From contig JACEFZ010017891.1 of NCBI GenBank assembly GCA_014155875.1, positions 61,001-125,000 on the forward strand: a stretch of 64,000 nt of DNA, written 5' to 3'. Within the stretch, counting starts at the first letter, position 1, and every line of letters begins with the position of its first letter. Source of the stretch: Cepaea nemoralis (Eukaryota > Mollusca > Gastropoda > Stylommatophora > Helicidae). This document shows, in pieces, positions 11,432 through 22,426 of this stretch. The position numbers were made by a program, and so were the translations under genes. The notes below the pieces were generated by a model that worked only from the letters and a program-made list of their open reading frames with translations, had not been told where the DNA came from and ran no database searches.

Positions 11432-14283
11432 GTTATTTTTCTTCTTTCGGTTTCATTCTGAGTGTTCTTTTTCTCAATACCAGGAATGTTTTCTATCATC
11501 TCAGGCAGTTGCTGCTGTCTCCAAGCTGGGAAGTTGTGTGCATTGTAAATGGGCTTGACTGTTGATATGTTAAGTATGGGATCTGCCCTAATCTTTCGTT
11601 TTGCAGTTTCTACAAAGTTGCTACGCTTCAGTCTTCCTTTTCCAAAACCATTAAACCTGTTATACATAGGGTGGTCTGTCAATCTTCTAAATTTTTCTGC
11701 TTGTTGCTGGGCTCTGCTATCTCTTCTGTCCTGCATTGGTTGTAAACAAGTGATCTTTTCTAGTTCATTAATAGGCGTTGTCTTCAGGCTTCCAGTTATG
11801 ATTCGCATTCCTTGGTTTTGGACTCTACTTATTTTGTTAAAGTTTGACTTAGCTGCTGTTGCCCAAGCTGCAATGCCATATTCCAGTACTGGCCTCACCC
11901 GTCCAGTATATAACTTCTTGAGAACTTTCTCATCTGCTCCCCACGTTGTACCAGCAAGCTTTTTCATGATTGCCATTCTCTGCCTTGCTCTTGTTCGATT
12001 TTTCTCAACCTGTGTCTTCCATGTCAGGCGACGATCAAAGGTGACTCCTAGATAGTTTGGATTTTCTTCATGGCGCAATATTTTTCCATTCAATACCAGC
12101 TTAGGTTGCTGAGTTTTATTTGAGAGGGAGAACACTGTGCATGTTGTTTTCTCCTCACTTATCTTCACTAGCCATGATTTTGACCAGTCCTCTAGCGCTA
12201 ATAAGGCTTGCTGTATTCTGCTGTTAGCTGTACTAATATATTCTTCAGATGTCCATATGGCTAGGTCATCTGCAAAGGAGGATGTGTGTACTCTGGCTGG
12301 AAAATTTTCCGTGATGTCATTTATATATGCTAGGAATAATGTTGGTGAAAGAACTCCTCCTTGGGGGACACCTTGCTCCAACAGCATCATTTTGCTTGTT
12401 TGTCCTTGTACTTTTGTCCTGGCAGTTCTGTTCTCAAGGTAGTGGCTGATCCATTTATACATTTTTCCACAAACATGCATTTTTTGCAGTTTTACTTTCA
12501 GTCCTTCCTTCCATACTTTATCAAATGCTTTTTCTAAATCTATCCAGACTGCTAGTGTGTGCTTTTTCTCTTGGAAGGCATCCTCTATTTCCTGAGCTAT
12601 ATAGGTTATTTGATCTTCAGTGGATCTGTACTTTCTGAATCCTGCTTGGTGTGGTGTTAAGAGTTTGTTTTCTTCCAGATGCCATGTTAGCCTGCCATTG
12701 ATAATGCGTTCCATTAATTTTCCTACACAGCTAAGTAGACTGATAGGTCGATAGCCATTTGGTTCTTCCAGGTCTTTTCCTTTCTTTGGGACTGGTATTA
12801 GTATAGCTTCCTTCCATGCCTGTGGGACTATTCCTCTCTTCCAGCTGTTATTTAGGACTGCTAGTAGTTTCTTCTTTGCCTTGGTGCCTAGTCCTATTAG
12901 CATTTCATTTGTGATTCCATCCTTTCCTGGTGATTTCTTCTTTTTTAGGGTATTCATTGCCTGTTCCATTTCTTCCATTGTTAGATTTGCCATCATATAT
13001 TCTGCTGCTGTCTCTGTATTTCTATGATGTATCTGTTTGTCTTTGATTGCTTTCTTCTTTTCGGTTGTAATATCAATGTGGTTTGCATTTGCATAGTGTT
13101 CCATTAGTGCATTTGCAGCCTTTTTTCCTGTAAGCAAGGCATTTCCTTGTTTAATTGTTATTTGTTTGTTTCTAGGTCCTTCATTGTTCATGGCTTTCAC
13201 TAGTTTCCATAGTTTGTTTCCATCCCTGTCAAAATTCAGGTTTTCTGTTTTTTCCCTCCAACAATCTCTTGTTGTTTGATTTACTGTTCTTTTATATTTT
13301 GCTGAGATGGCTTTGAGAGAGATGTTCGCTTCAATTGTTTGTTCTCTCTCTGCTGTCTTCCTGGCATCTTCAACTTTGTCCTCCAAACTTTGTAGTTCTT
13401 CAGTCCAGTATGGTTTGTAATTTTTCCTCGCTCCTCTTGGAATGGACTCAGTGGCTGCCTGTATTATCGCTCTGTTTAGACTTTCCACCATTTGCTTTAT
13501 GTTGCCATATCGTGTATTTATGTTTTCACAATATTTGTCTGTTAGTATGGCAAATCTGTCCCAATCTGCTCGTTTGTAATTCCAGCGGGGCAAGGGCTTT
13601 TGCTCCTGTGGAACATACTCCATATTCATTACAAGCTTGATTGGTCTGTGGTCACTACCTGCTAATTGGTCCAGCACATGGCGATCGATTTTGTGGAGGA
13701 TGTCTCCTGTGCAGAAAGCTAAGTCTGGAGTAGAAGTGGTAAGCCATCTTCTGGAGTAGAAGCTCGGTGTGTCATCCGCTTTGTTGAGTAGATGGAGATT
13801 TGAGTCTATTTCCCAGTCCTCCAATTCATCTCCTCTTTTGTCAGTATCTGGGTATCCCCATCTTTCTGAACGGCTATTAAAGTCTCCGACAATAATGCAG
13901 TTTGTGTCAGTTATTTTCATGTTTGAGAGTGTAAGGTCCTTATCTGCTGGGCTATACAGATTGTAGATTCTTATTTTCACGTCCTTTATCATTATATCAA
14001 CACCTATAATTTCCGTTTGGTTGTCAGAGATCACAGATACTTCGCTGCAAGGTATTGTATTTCGTGTAAGTATTAGAACTCCTCCTTTGTGTCCTTCGCG
14101 GTCGAAACGTGTGGCCTGATATCCTCTGACTGAGAATTTGCGATTGGCGTTGAGGTGTGTCTCTTGAATGCATGCCACATCTATTCTATCTTTATGAAGA
14201 CGCTGTGTTAGGGAGAGTTTCTTCTTGTAAACTCCTTCGGCATTCCTACTGTAGTATGTTGAGTGTCCGGGGTATTTGGTCAA
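11419..14283 (-). CDS. I-like LINE ORF2: endonuclease and reverse transcriptase
   Basis: 954 codons. The APE endonuclease (residues about 15-230) shows IDVACIQETHL, IVGDFNSRS and GSDHRPI. RT motifs follow: SPGKDGITNEML (about 450), YRPISLL (about 500), AGFRKYRSTEDQ, WIDLEKAFDKV, GVPQGGVLSPTLF and FADDLAIW with the catalytic DD pair (about 690). The thumb region ends near the stop. The frame is unbroken across the endonuclease and RT. It nicks target DNA and primes reverse transcription. One stop (TAA) separates it from RNase H at an A-run near 11436-11440. Confidence 0.9.
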   Translation of the reverse strand: MTKYPGHSTYYSRNAEGVYKKKLSLTQRLHKDRIDVACIQETHLNANRKFSVRGYQATRFDREGHKGGVLILTRNTIPCSEVSVISDNQTEIIGVDIMIKDVKIRIYNLYSPADKDLTLSNMKITDTNCIIVGDFNSRSERWGYPDTDKRGDELEDWEIDSNLHLLNKADDTPSFYSRRWLTTSTPDLAFCTGDILHKIDRHVLDQLAGSDHRPIKLVMNMEYVPQEQKPLPRWNYKRADWDRFAILTDKYCENINTRYGNIKQMVESLNRAIIQAATESIPRGARKNYKPYWTEELQSLEDKVEDARKTAEREQTIEANISLKAISAKYKRTVNQTTRDCWREKTENLNFDRDGNKLWKLVKAMNNEGPRNKQITIKQGNALLTGKKAANALMEHYANANHIDITTEKKKAIKDKQIHHRNTETAAEYMMANLTMEEMEQAMNTLKKKKSPGKDGITNEMLIGLGTKAKKKLLAVLNNSWKRGIVPQAWKEAILIPVPKKGKDLEEPNGYRPISLLSCVGKLMERIINGRLTWHLEENKLLTPHQAGFRKYRSTEDQITYIAQEIEDAFQEKKHTLAVWIDLEKAFDKVWKEGLKVKLQKMHVCGKMYKWISHYLENRTARTKVQGQTSKMMLLEQGVPQGGVLSPTLFLAYINDITENFPARVHTSSFADDLAIWTSEEYISTANSRIQQALLALEDWSKSWLVKISEEKTTCTVFSLSNKTQQPKLVLNGKILRHEENPNYLGVTFDRRLTWKTQVEKNRTRARQRMAIMKKLAGTTWGADEKVLKKLYTGRVRPVLEYGIAAWATAAKSNFNKISRVQNQGMRIITGSLKTTPINELEKITCLQPMQDRRDSRAQQQAEKFRRLTDHPMYNRFNGFGKGRLKRSNFVETAKRKIRADPILNISTVKPIYNAHNFPAWRQQQLPEMIENIPGIEKKNTQNETERRKITLTT

Positions 14284-14725
14284 GTAGCTCTTAACCTACT
14301 CCTCTGTGCCTTGACTCCACAGCACAGGGGAAGGTGACCACCAGTAGTCATGGGTGGACCCCCTCGAGGCAGGGGGCCCGGCACTATCACCGCCTTGATG
14401 GGACTTCGCGGGATTAGCACCATAACGATTAATTTTGATTTAGTGACATCATGAATTAAGTTACGTTGCACTGCTTTGTCAAGCCTGTGGCTCAGTACAT
14501 CCGATTTCGACAAGCATTTATTCGGGATGCTTTCCCTAGCCTTTGACTGTCCCCAGTCTACCTACAAGGCAGCAGGTCTGTGTGCCTCTTCGTCTGGTCC
14601 CTCTCTCTTGGCCTGTCCGACATGGGTGGCCCTACCAGTAGCTGTGCTACCGTCGGCATAGCTCTTGGGGTCATTGGGACGCGCAAGCCCCTCTACCTTG
14701 TCACGGTGGACACACGGCAGAGGGG
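14284..14725 (-). promoter_or_regulatory. 5' leader of the I-like LINE
   Basis: GC-rich, with no long frame. It starts, on the minus strand, with tgctgcccctctgccgtgtg. Internal pol II promoters are usual here in LINEs, but no diagnostic motif was recognised. Confidence 0.4.
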
Positions 14726-15277
14726 CAGCAGAGGGTAGCCACTGTTTTTCCAGACCGCAGTTGAGAGGGTAGACAGGCCCTGTGAAGATCCAAAAGATCC
14801 AAGAGGATCTTGATTGTGGATTGACGATTATCTGCTGTGGGGTGAGTTTTGAACGAACCTTCATAGTTTAAATAGGAATATAGGAATATAATAGCTATGT
14901 CTGTGCCTGAGAACAATAATAGGAGGGATATATGCCTAGGAAGAGAGGAAGAGGAAGGCCAAAGAGAAGATGGGTGCAGGATGTGGCGGATGATCTCCAT
15001 ACGGATGTGTCTGAAGCGGGAAATCTTGCTTATGATCGAGAGGTTTTCCGGAAGGTTGTTATGGGAGCCAGGTTCTGCAAAGGACATACTACTGAATTAA
15101 TAGACCTTTGTTCCATCTTGTTTTCTCATAATTGCTGGTGTTGTGTATCAGACTACAGTTACAGTGTTGGATGATTATCCATGCTGTGATGGAAGATCAC
15201 TGGTACTGTGTTGGATGACTACCCAAGCTGTGATGGAATATCAATGGTATGTGAAGGATGATCATGTGTATGTTCAT

Positions 15278-15886
15278 CTCCGAAACGAAATAGATGTTTC
15301 CCTCACTGAAAAAGATAAAGCTGATTCACGGCTGTCAGATCCTACCTGGCTGTCAAAGTTGTCAATTGTGGTGGATATGAATGAACTGGACTTGAAACTT
15401 CAGGGAAAGGATTACCTCGTCTGTGATCTCTACAGAACCATCAAAGGATTTCGAAGAAAGCTGTCATTGTTGGAAACACAACTGGAAGGAGAACACTTTT
15501 CTCATTTTCAATGTTTCAAAGAGTTTGGAGAGATTTTCAGATCTTGACAGATTTGAGAGTGACATCCTTCTGCTCCGGAATCCGTTTGTAACCTTAATGA
15601 TGTGCCAGTTGAATTACAGTTGGAGCTCTGCTTACCTGATGTTGAGGTTCCGAAACTTAAGAAATTTGTCGCTGGTATGACATCATTGTTTGGAACAACA
15701 TATGTCTGTGAGCTAACATTTTCAAAAAAGAAGTCTGTGAAGTCACCACTTCGAATGAGATTGACTGATGAACATTTGAAAGCAATTCTCTTGATTGGAT
15801 GCAGCAATTCCAAACCAAACATTGATGGTACTTATGGAAGCCACACGTCAGTTTCACAAAACTCACTATCCTCTTTTGCTGCTTAG
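15278..15886 (+). pseudogene. hAT transposase C-terminal remnant (R1)
   Basis: It begins abruptly at the deletion junction with LRNEIDVSLTEKDKADSRLS, breaks by stop at 15545 and continues in another frame through CLPDVEVPKLKKF and TTYVCELTFSKKKSVKSP to a stop near 15885. The BED finger and central catalytic segment are absent. Confidence 0.8.
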
Positions 15887-16441
15887 TTTGTGAGATTCGG
15901 ATATGTGCACAATAGATCTGATGTAACTATCTTTTTGCTAACGTCGCCTTCTTTGATAACTTTGTTTAGTAAATAAATATAAATATGTTAGTTGTCTTTG
16001 TTTGTTTGTTTGTTTGTTAATGTGCATTGCACGCCCTTTCCATGATTAACTTAGTTTTTCGTCTTTTTCCCCAGAGCTTTCGTTCTAGCTTAAAATTATT
16101 GTTAAAGTTAGTTGCATATCCATTATAGGATGTTTTCAGTCAACACCAGCATTGTTTGCTGTTGTTGATGTCTTGGCAAGTTTATGTTCAGTAATTTACC
16201 ATTGCTTTTCGAACGACCGGCACCCATAACATATCGTAAATATCAGCGCAACGTTGTCTGCTGCCAAATCTCTCACAGCTGTATTTTGAACGTGGGTTTA
16301 CGGGATTACGAACCGCGTCCTTAAGGATTTCGCCACGGAGCGGGTGCAAGTATTGTACAGAATGAGTATCCGGCCCGCGCTCGTCATTTTGTCAGTTATC
16401 CGGCCCGCCGTGAAAAAAGTTTGGTGACCCCTGGTCTAAGA

Positions 16442-17139
16442 TAAAGTTATAACATTTTGAAAACGTCTGGAAATTTGGCTTTTAAAATGTGAAAACCTGA
16501 TCCTTGTCATTGGTAAAATTTGCAAGACGTGATATTATCAGGGCTTAACTTAGCACCACATCAACATGCATTCTGCCTTGATGGAAACCGAGCTTTAACT
16601 GCCAGACTATAGCATTTGGCCTAAAAGATAGCGTTACTCAGGGAGGTATTAGCCAGTCAAATGATGGCATCCACCTTTCATCTTCCCTGCGTGCTTCTAG
16701 AATATTCCATCTATTAATAAATGTGTTATCAGGATGGTTTCCGTTCACGATTTAAAAGTATTGAGAAAAGTTTTATGGACTGGGGATGTGGCTGACTGGA
16801 GACATTATGTCACAGTCAGAAAGGAGCACAGGCATTGATCACGACCGGGAATGACTTAGAGGAAGGAGAGTATCTAAAAATGGAGTGAAGACTGGCAGAC
16901 GGTCAGTGTGTGTAAAACAAAAATCCATCAGCAATCGCTCAACAGGAGAAGGGCCACTGGAACTGAAGGCATTGTGTCCGCTACTCAACAGGAGAAGGGA
17001 ACTGAAGGCATTGTGTCCGCTACTCAACAGGAGAAGGGAACTGAAGGCATTGTGTCCGCTACTCAACAATCCATCTAATGTTAGCCAACTCTAATAGAGG
17101 AAGAGAGAGAAGTGCCAGCAGCCAGAGAACTCCATTCAT
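16442..17139. repeat. 3' flank of C1 with a 38-bp minisatellite
   Basis: 16442-16960 holds nothing recognised. At 16966-17066 a 38-bp unit (ctcaacaggagaagggaact...) is repeated about three times. The rest is unassigned. Confidence 0.6.
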
Positions 17140-17575
17140 CCATCATGTGCCATGCCAATAAGAGTGGGCTGTCATGTACTGTTATGTCACTCGATTACCA
17201 GAGTCGTGGATCAGCTCCGTGTTCCTGTCTCGACCATGCCACGGGGCTTGCTTGCTTGTGTTCGTTGGCTTGAGCTCCAACGCGAAGTCCTGTATGTCGG
17301 ATGAAGGCATCCTGTTGTCAAACATCAGTGTGATGTCATACCGGACCTGAGTTTTGCGTGAGTATCCGTTGTCCCACGTCTGGCTTATTGGTGTGCAGAC
17401 TGGTGGTTCCTCGCCGTACAGGCAGACACTCTCCGACTTCGGAGGAATCGGCGATCCTACTGACCTTAGCCAGGACCCCGAAGGGACCTGTTGCCCAGGA
17501 CGCTCGACGAGGACGCGTCAATAGGTCTTGGCCAGTATATAACCCGGCCCTGGTGCCTTGGAAACACCTCTGCGT
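17140..17575 (-). repeat. LINE tail fragment plus dispersed 330-bp block
   Basis: Minus-strand sequence at 17240-17150 resembles the LINE end seen at 19940-20095 (WHGRDRNTELIHDSG). The rest (about 17250-17575) is nearly identical, in inverted orientation, to 53222-53555. It ends at tggaaacacctctgcgtccc. Confidence 0.7.
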
Positions 17576-17747
17576 CCCTCCACGGGGCCAAGCTACAGCC
17601 ATGTGTTTACTGTTCCGTCTTCCCCTTGGTCTCTTCCCTACGATCTTGCCAGTCGTCACCAAGTTCTCCAACTCATTTCTTCTCATAGCATGCCCAAAAA
17701 TTTTGACTGTCTGCGTCTCTTCCCCTAAATTTAATAACACATATTAG
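17576..17747 (-). pseudogene. LINE C-terminal fragment
   Basis: The minus strand reads QTVKIFGHAMRRNELENLVT and GKIVGKRPRGR, a motif found before the basic tail of RTE-like LINE polymerases. About 55 codons, with no intact ends. Confidence 0.6.
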
Positions 17748-18147
17748 AACGTCTAGACGTCTACATAAATCGTGATTTGCGGGTCCACTTACGTTATAAA
17801 ATGAATTTCAGAAGAGCGAGAAGTACAGAACAGTAAAATATGGAGGGAAAAACAATATCAAGTAATCGGTTCTTGTATTAACGTGATCTTGAAATAATCT
17901 TAATTTCCCCCCCCCCCCACCCCTGGAAACCCTAAAATCTCCCCCCCCCACCGGTTGAGAACCAATGCTCTATATGACTGTTTCATTCCTTATTGCGCTA
18001 TATGACCGCCCACGCTTATCGGCATGGCACATGATGGATGGATGGGGGAGGGGCATTTATAGGTAGGAAATACTAAAAAGGGGGGGGGATGACGTTCTGA
18101 AAATATGGTGAAGATGTGCATGCAAGAAAAAAGGTTGAGAACCACTG
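17748..18147. other. Unassigned, C-rich, with two hAT-like right termini
   Basis: ggttgagaaccaatg near 17955 and ggttgagaaccactg near 18131 look like right ends of Charlie-type hAT elements. No matching left end (cagtggttctcaacc) was found nearby. A LINE tail scrap (cgcccacgcttatcggcatgg) lies at 18007. Confidence 0.45.
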
Positions 18148-18158
18148 AACTAACTAAT

Positions 18159-18241
<83 letters not shown>

Positions 18242-18303
18242 CTAACTAACTAACCAACTAACCAACTAACTAACTAACTAACTAACTAACCAACCAACCA
18301 ACC

Positions 18304-18338
<35 letters not shown>

Positions 18339-18347
18339 CAACTAACC

Positions 18348-18378
<31 letters not shown>

Positions 18379-18379
18379 C

Positions 18380-18422
<43 letters not shown>

Positions 18423-18671
18423 CAACTAACAAATTAACTAACTAACTAACTAACCAACTAACCAACTAACTAACTAACTAACTAACCAACCAACTAATCA
18501 ACTAACTAACTAACTAACTAACTAACTAATTAACTAACTAACTAACTAACCAACTAACTAACTAACTAACTAACCAACCAACCAATCAACTAACTAAATA
18601 CCTAACTAACTAACTAACTAACTAACTAACCAACTAACTAATTAACTAACTAACTAACCAACTAACTAACC

Positions 18672-18718
<47 letters not shown>

Positions 18719-18727
18719 CAACCAACC

Positions 18728-18760
<33 letters not shown>

Positions 18761-18761
18761 C
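18148..18761. repeat. (TAAC)n microsatellite, about 0.6 kb
   Basis: Essentially continuous taac units, with ccaac variants scattered and clustered. It is not a telomeric repeat (TTAGGG or TTAGG). The tail of SINE family A is the same type of repeat. Confidence 0.95.
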
Positions 18762-18762
18762 A

Positions 18763-19040
18763 AGAAGGAGTCCTCGCGCTAGCTAGTAAATTATCATAAT
18801 CGACGCCTTCTTCGGGCGAATATGGAAGAATTCCGTGCAGTTACTTTTCAATGTTTACAGTTGAACCTCTCTCCTCCGATTTTCCTTGAAAGCCAGCCTG
18901 ATCTTTCGATGTTCCGTTTGTACCTTGCGGTGTCGAGGTTAAGCATAAACAGCGGGAAAGTGCCCGTTTATGGGCTTTATATATCGAGATTCCAATGGAC
19001 TCTATCTCCTCTGTCCATCGTTTACATAATCAATCATCCT
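18763..19040 (-). pseudogene. LINE tail fragment
   Basis: The block cttgtaccttgcggtgtcga...gtttatgggctt...atcgagattcc is shared with the LINE insertion at 59971-60269 (minus strand). It is a degraded LINE 3' end. Confidence 0.55.
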
Positions 19041-19379
19041 CTTCCCGAAAGCCAACCTACACAAGTAAATTCATTAATCTTAATCACTAAACGATCTATC
19101 CGTATCCTCTGGATTATCATAATAGGCCTTCTATAGAAATCTATGACATCATTATCTATGGGAACGTCACATGAAAACTGTGGCCCAGATTTATCCATTG
19201 TTTTGTGTACACAAACATGGATTCCCTTAAGACCATGAACCATGGACTTTGACTGTTGTTTTGTCCTCTTCACTGAACTTTGTTTTTAACTTATTTATGT
19301 CAGTTATTTTCGTTCGCGCTTGGTATCAAAGGCCTTTCGTATGTTGGTGACGATGCATCCAGGTGTGAACATGCAGCAA
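19041..19379. other. Unassigned
   Basis: No coding sense, repeat or RNA structure recognised. Confidence 0.4.
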
Positions 19380-19750
19380 ATCTGTATTTTTACAGATTAC
19401 TGTTTACCAGTGCTTTTCTGTGACACAAAAACAGTTTACCAGTGCTTAAGGTGACACAAAAAAACAGTTTACTAGACCTTGTAAGTGACACACTTGTTTA
19501 TCAGTACCGTTAGGTGACTATACACCACTGTTTACTAGAACATATGACATATACAACAGTTTACCAGTACGTTTAGATGACATACACCACTTTGTACTAG
19601 AATATGTGACACATACACTTGTTTACTAGTACTCTTAGATGACACACATCACTACTTACTAGAATATGTGACATATATTACAGTTTACCGGTGCTTTAAG
19701 GTGACACATAGGACAGTTTACTAGTCCTTTTATGTGACTCATACAAAAGT
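19380..19750. repeat. Degenerate ~38-bp minisatellite (cagtttaccagtgctt...gtgacac)
   Basis: About nine imperfect units of the form acagtttaccagtrctttwaggtgacac. The same unit recurs at 53712-53830. Confidence 0.75.
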
Positions 19751-19751
19751 A

Positions 19752-19893
19752 TACAGCTCGGCGCATGTGTGGTACGCATGCGCTGTGTAAGATAGAAGAC
19801 GGAAGAGGTCATTGTTGTGACGTTTAGCGTTTAAGATGGCGTTGGGGTGGGTCGGGGGTTAGAACAATTTAGTTACGGGGTTGTTTTGAATAG
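19752..19893. repeat. Dispersed 140-bp block
   Basis: cggcgcatg...gcatgcgctgtg, agatagaagacggaagaggtc, and gggggttagaac followed by tagttacggggttgtttt are shared, in the same orientation, with 53570-53712. Confidence 0.75.
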
Positions 19894-19939
19894 GCATAAA
19901 ATACCTAGAATGGTTAGCCGGTAGTTAGTGATTCCAAGG

Positions 19940-20095
19940 GGAAGACCTAGAAGCAAGTACCTGGAAGGCTTGGCCTTGTGGCATGGTCGAGACAGAAACA
20001 CGGAGCTGATCCACGACTCTGGTGATCGAGTGAGATGGCAGAACATGACCGCCCACGCTTACCGGCATGGCACATGATGGATGGATGGATGGAAT
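19940..20095 (+). repeat. LINE 3' end with (GGAT)n tail
   Basis: The plus strand reads GRPRSKYLEGLALWHGRDRN, then TELIHDSGDRVRWQNMTAHA, then YRHGT and a stop. It is followed by catgatggatggatggatgg. This is a 5'-truncated RTE-like insertion carrying the last 45 or so codons. Confidence 0.75.
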
Positions 20096-20775
20096 AGCGA
20101 TTTGAATTCATGTTTGGTGTAACTAACGCTCGTAACCAACCCACATTAGTTTAGTGTTATCACAACATTGTTTCTGTTGATTAACTTTACAACCAGTTTG
20201 GGTCGGGTGGGGTATCATTAGTAATATTACTTTATGTCACAAGCCGCATGTTTATGACAGAAATTATGGGGTATAGCGTCCTGTAATGTAATCCGAATAC
20301 TGAAAATAGCCCTAGTTAGATATCATATAGAATTTCAACTGTTATTTAACTATATTAAGAAATAATATATAATTATAAGATAGCGAGATATTGGATGGGA
20401 AATATCGATATTATTTACTTCTTTTTTCGACCTAGAGATTTACAGACATATTTATTGAATACATTACCTCTTCATTTGACTTTTTCGCGATAATATGCAA
20501 CATGTGCAAATCAGTTTATAATTATAAGCTTTCAACAACTCTTCAAGATCACCATAAGGACTTGAACGTCATCATCATCATCGTTTGCTGTGATTCGAGC
20601 ACTGGCATCGCAAACAGGCCAGATAAAAGTGGTATCGCAATTTCCGGTGTGCTTCTAGAGTGCTACGACGAAATATTATACCCCAGTGTTGCTATCAGAA
20701 CAACTCACAACTGACAACTTGGTCAAGGGTCAAAACTGCGAGCATATTCTTGTAAATATGTAATTACTTATAATT
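20096..20775. other. Unassigned AT-rich sequence
   Basis: Short catcatcatc run near 20573. Nothing else recognised. Confidence 0.4.
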
Positions 20776-20860
20776 GTGCTTGATGAATCACAGAACAGAA
20801 TTCAAAATCTGCCACATTTAGTTAACAGAATAAGATCCCTCAAAAACATTTCTGCAGCCA

Positions 20861-21221
20861 CAGTGGCGTCACTGGGGTTGGTGTCACCCAGTGCGGTAAA
20901 CTCTTGGTGTCACCCCTCTAGACTTTCACCATGGTCTTCTTCCGAGTGTTCCTGTACCATATATAATCGCATATAGTAATGTTTGTAAAATAAGTCAAAA
21001 AGTTAATAAGGACATAAGAAAGAAAACAAATTGAACAATATAACTTCAATACTTCAGGTAAAACATAAATAAAGAACTTCGACAAACTCGGACAAAGTTA
21101 AATTTTTGTTATTTTGCTATGTCTGCTTTGTCAAATTTGCAATTTTTTTATTTTGGTGTCACCCCTTGATGGTGTCACCCGGTGCGGCCCGTACCCCCCG
21201 CACCCCCTAGTGACGCCCCTG
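20861..21221. mobile_element. Non-autonomous hAT element (MITE), 361 bp
   Basis: Imperfect inverted termini, cagtggcgtcact and agtgacgcccctg, with internal ggtgtcaccc motifs near both ends. Flanked by 8-bp TSDs matching 7 of 8: tgcagcca (20853-20860) and tacagcca (21222-21229). No coding capacity. It interrupts the LRR pseudogene. Confidence 0.8.
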
Positions 21222-21842
21222 TACAGCCAGTAACAAGATTTCGGCAACTGAAGATTAGCTTGCTCACCATCACGTGTTACGTACATTTGACCTAACAAAC
21301 AACAGATTAACTGCACTGCCAGAAAATTTAAACCATCGAATACTTGAAGTGCTTTACCTTGCAAGTAATTATAGAGATAAAAACTTTGATTGATCTGGTT
21401 AATAAACTACAGCAATTTGATGCATCTCACAACAACATTACAATATCCCCTAAGACTCGGACTAGATGCAAAAGACTGACCTATCTATATGTCTCATTTA
21501 ACTACATTAGCAGACATATTCAACCTATTGAACCATCTAGACTACTTGTACATCAGCAATAATCACGTTCATGGCTTTCCTGAAGCGGACATGAATGTTT
21601 TAGGTTCATTACTAACACTGGATCTCAAATCACATCAACTGACTCGAATTCCAGGAACTGTGTTATTTTTACAAGTTGTAAACATTCAATCTAGCTGGCA
21701 ATAAGCTGTTCGAATTGCCTGAGTAAATGGTTGACATGACAGCCTTGAATTGTTTATACTAGACAAGAACAAACTCGATGTATTACCAGATGGGCGTTAA
21801 TGTGACAAGATTACTCGTGTGATATACAACACATTCAAGGCA

Positions 21843-22250
21843 GACGGCTTAGTGGTCTCGAGGTATGGTGTCCGCCTCGAGTGCTGGAGGTCCCGAGTTC
21901 AGGCCCCGGTGAGGATCGGGATTCATTTAAAAAATCCACCTGGACGTCCAGTAATAAAATTTCCCCTGGTCTCTGGGTAGTGAGATCGGACGCCCGTGTG
22001 TATTGTTGCGAACGTAAAATATCCCTTGGCAGTTGGAAATCGAAAAAGAGTAGCCTAACGGCACTGCCCGGGCAAAATTTCGAGTTAAATATCTACCCAA
22101 AGTATTTCAGGATCCTCACCGATGCAACGGAGTTCGTGCAATGAGCTGAGTTTCTCCAGACTCAGGTTTGAGTTAGGAGGAAAACGGAGCACGTATGGGT
22201 TAAACCGTGTGCCGTGATGTTGATCCAACGACTAAACTAAACTAAACTAA
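21843..22250 (+). repeat. SINE family A with a perfect 12-bp TSD
   Basis: The tRNA-like head at 21845-21915 (A-box-like tagtggtctcgagg, B-box-like gagttcaggcccc) is followed by the body seen at 1385-1812 and an (actaa)n tail. The flanks acattcaaggca at 21831-21842 and 22251-22262 are identical. Inserted in the LRR pseudogene. Confidence 0.9.
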
Positions 22251-22426
22251 ACATTCAAGGCAAGAATCACACCATTGCTGATTTACCATCAAGATTGTTA
22301 TCCTGCAGTTATTCAGAACATTCAGCACAACATATCGCAATTTAAATTTCAACATCCGAAGGAAATGGCATTCATCAACATGCAGCTCTTTGTTGTGTAT
22401 AAAGAAAGTTGAATTCTGACGAACTA

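Larger units (their letters stand above)
9701..14725 (-). mobile_element. I-like LINE with RNase H, nearly full length
   Basis: A 5,025-bp insertion flanked by a perfect 10-bp TSD, cagcagaggg, at 9691-9700 and 14726-14735. On the minus strand: about 440 bp of leader, a 954-codon endonuclease-RT frame, an RNase H frame, a 3' region containing 104-bp repeats, and a (GAA/AAG)n tail (9704-9806 as TTC on the plus strand). No ORF1 (gag-like) gene was found, so it is either 5' truncated or a single-ORF type. The TSD implies that R1 had already lost about 95 bp at this site. Confidence 0.85.
8722..16433 (+). mobile_element. hAT copy R1, interrupted twice and internally deleted
   Basis: hAT sequence is present at 8722-8928, 9455-9700 and 14736-16433. 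The first gap is a LINE tail (8929-9454) and the second is the I-like LINE (9701-14725). A further deletion near 15275 joins the 44-bp repeat region directly to the late transposase (ctccgaaacgaaatagatg), removing about 1.48 kb relative to L1. Its left flank acctagac belongs to the cargo; its right flank gtctaaga matches the left flank of L1. Confidence 0.8.

Noticed and set aside
18131..18145. Complete hAT MITE ending ggttgagaaccactg
   Set aside because: No matching left terminus was found within the preceding kilobases, only a second end in the same orientation at 17955.
18148..18761. Interstitial telomeric repeat
   Set aside because: The unit is TAAC (GTTA), not TTAGGG or TTAGG.
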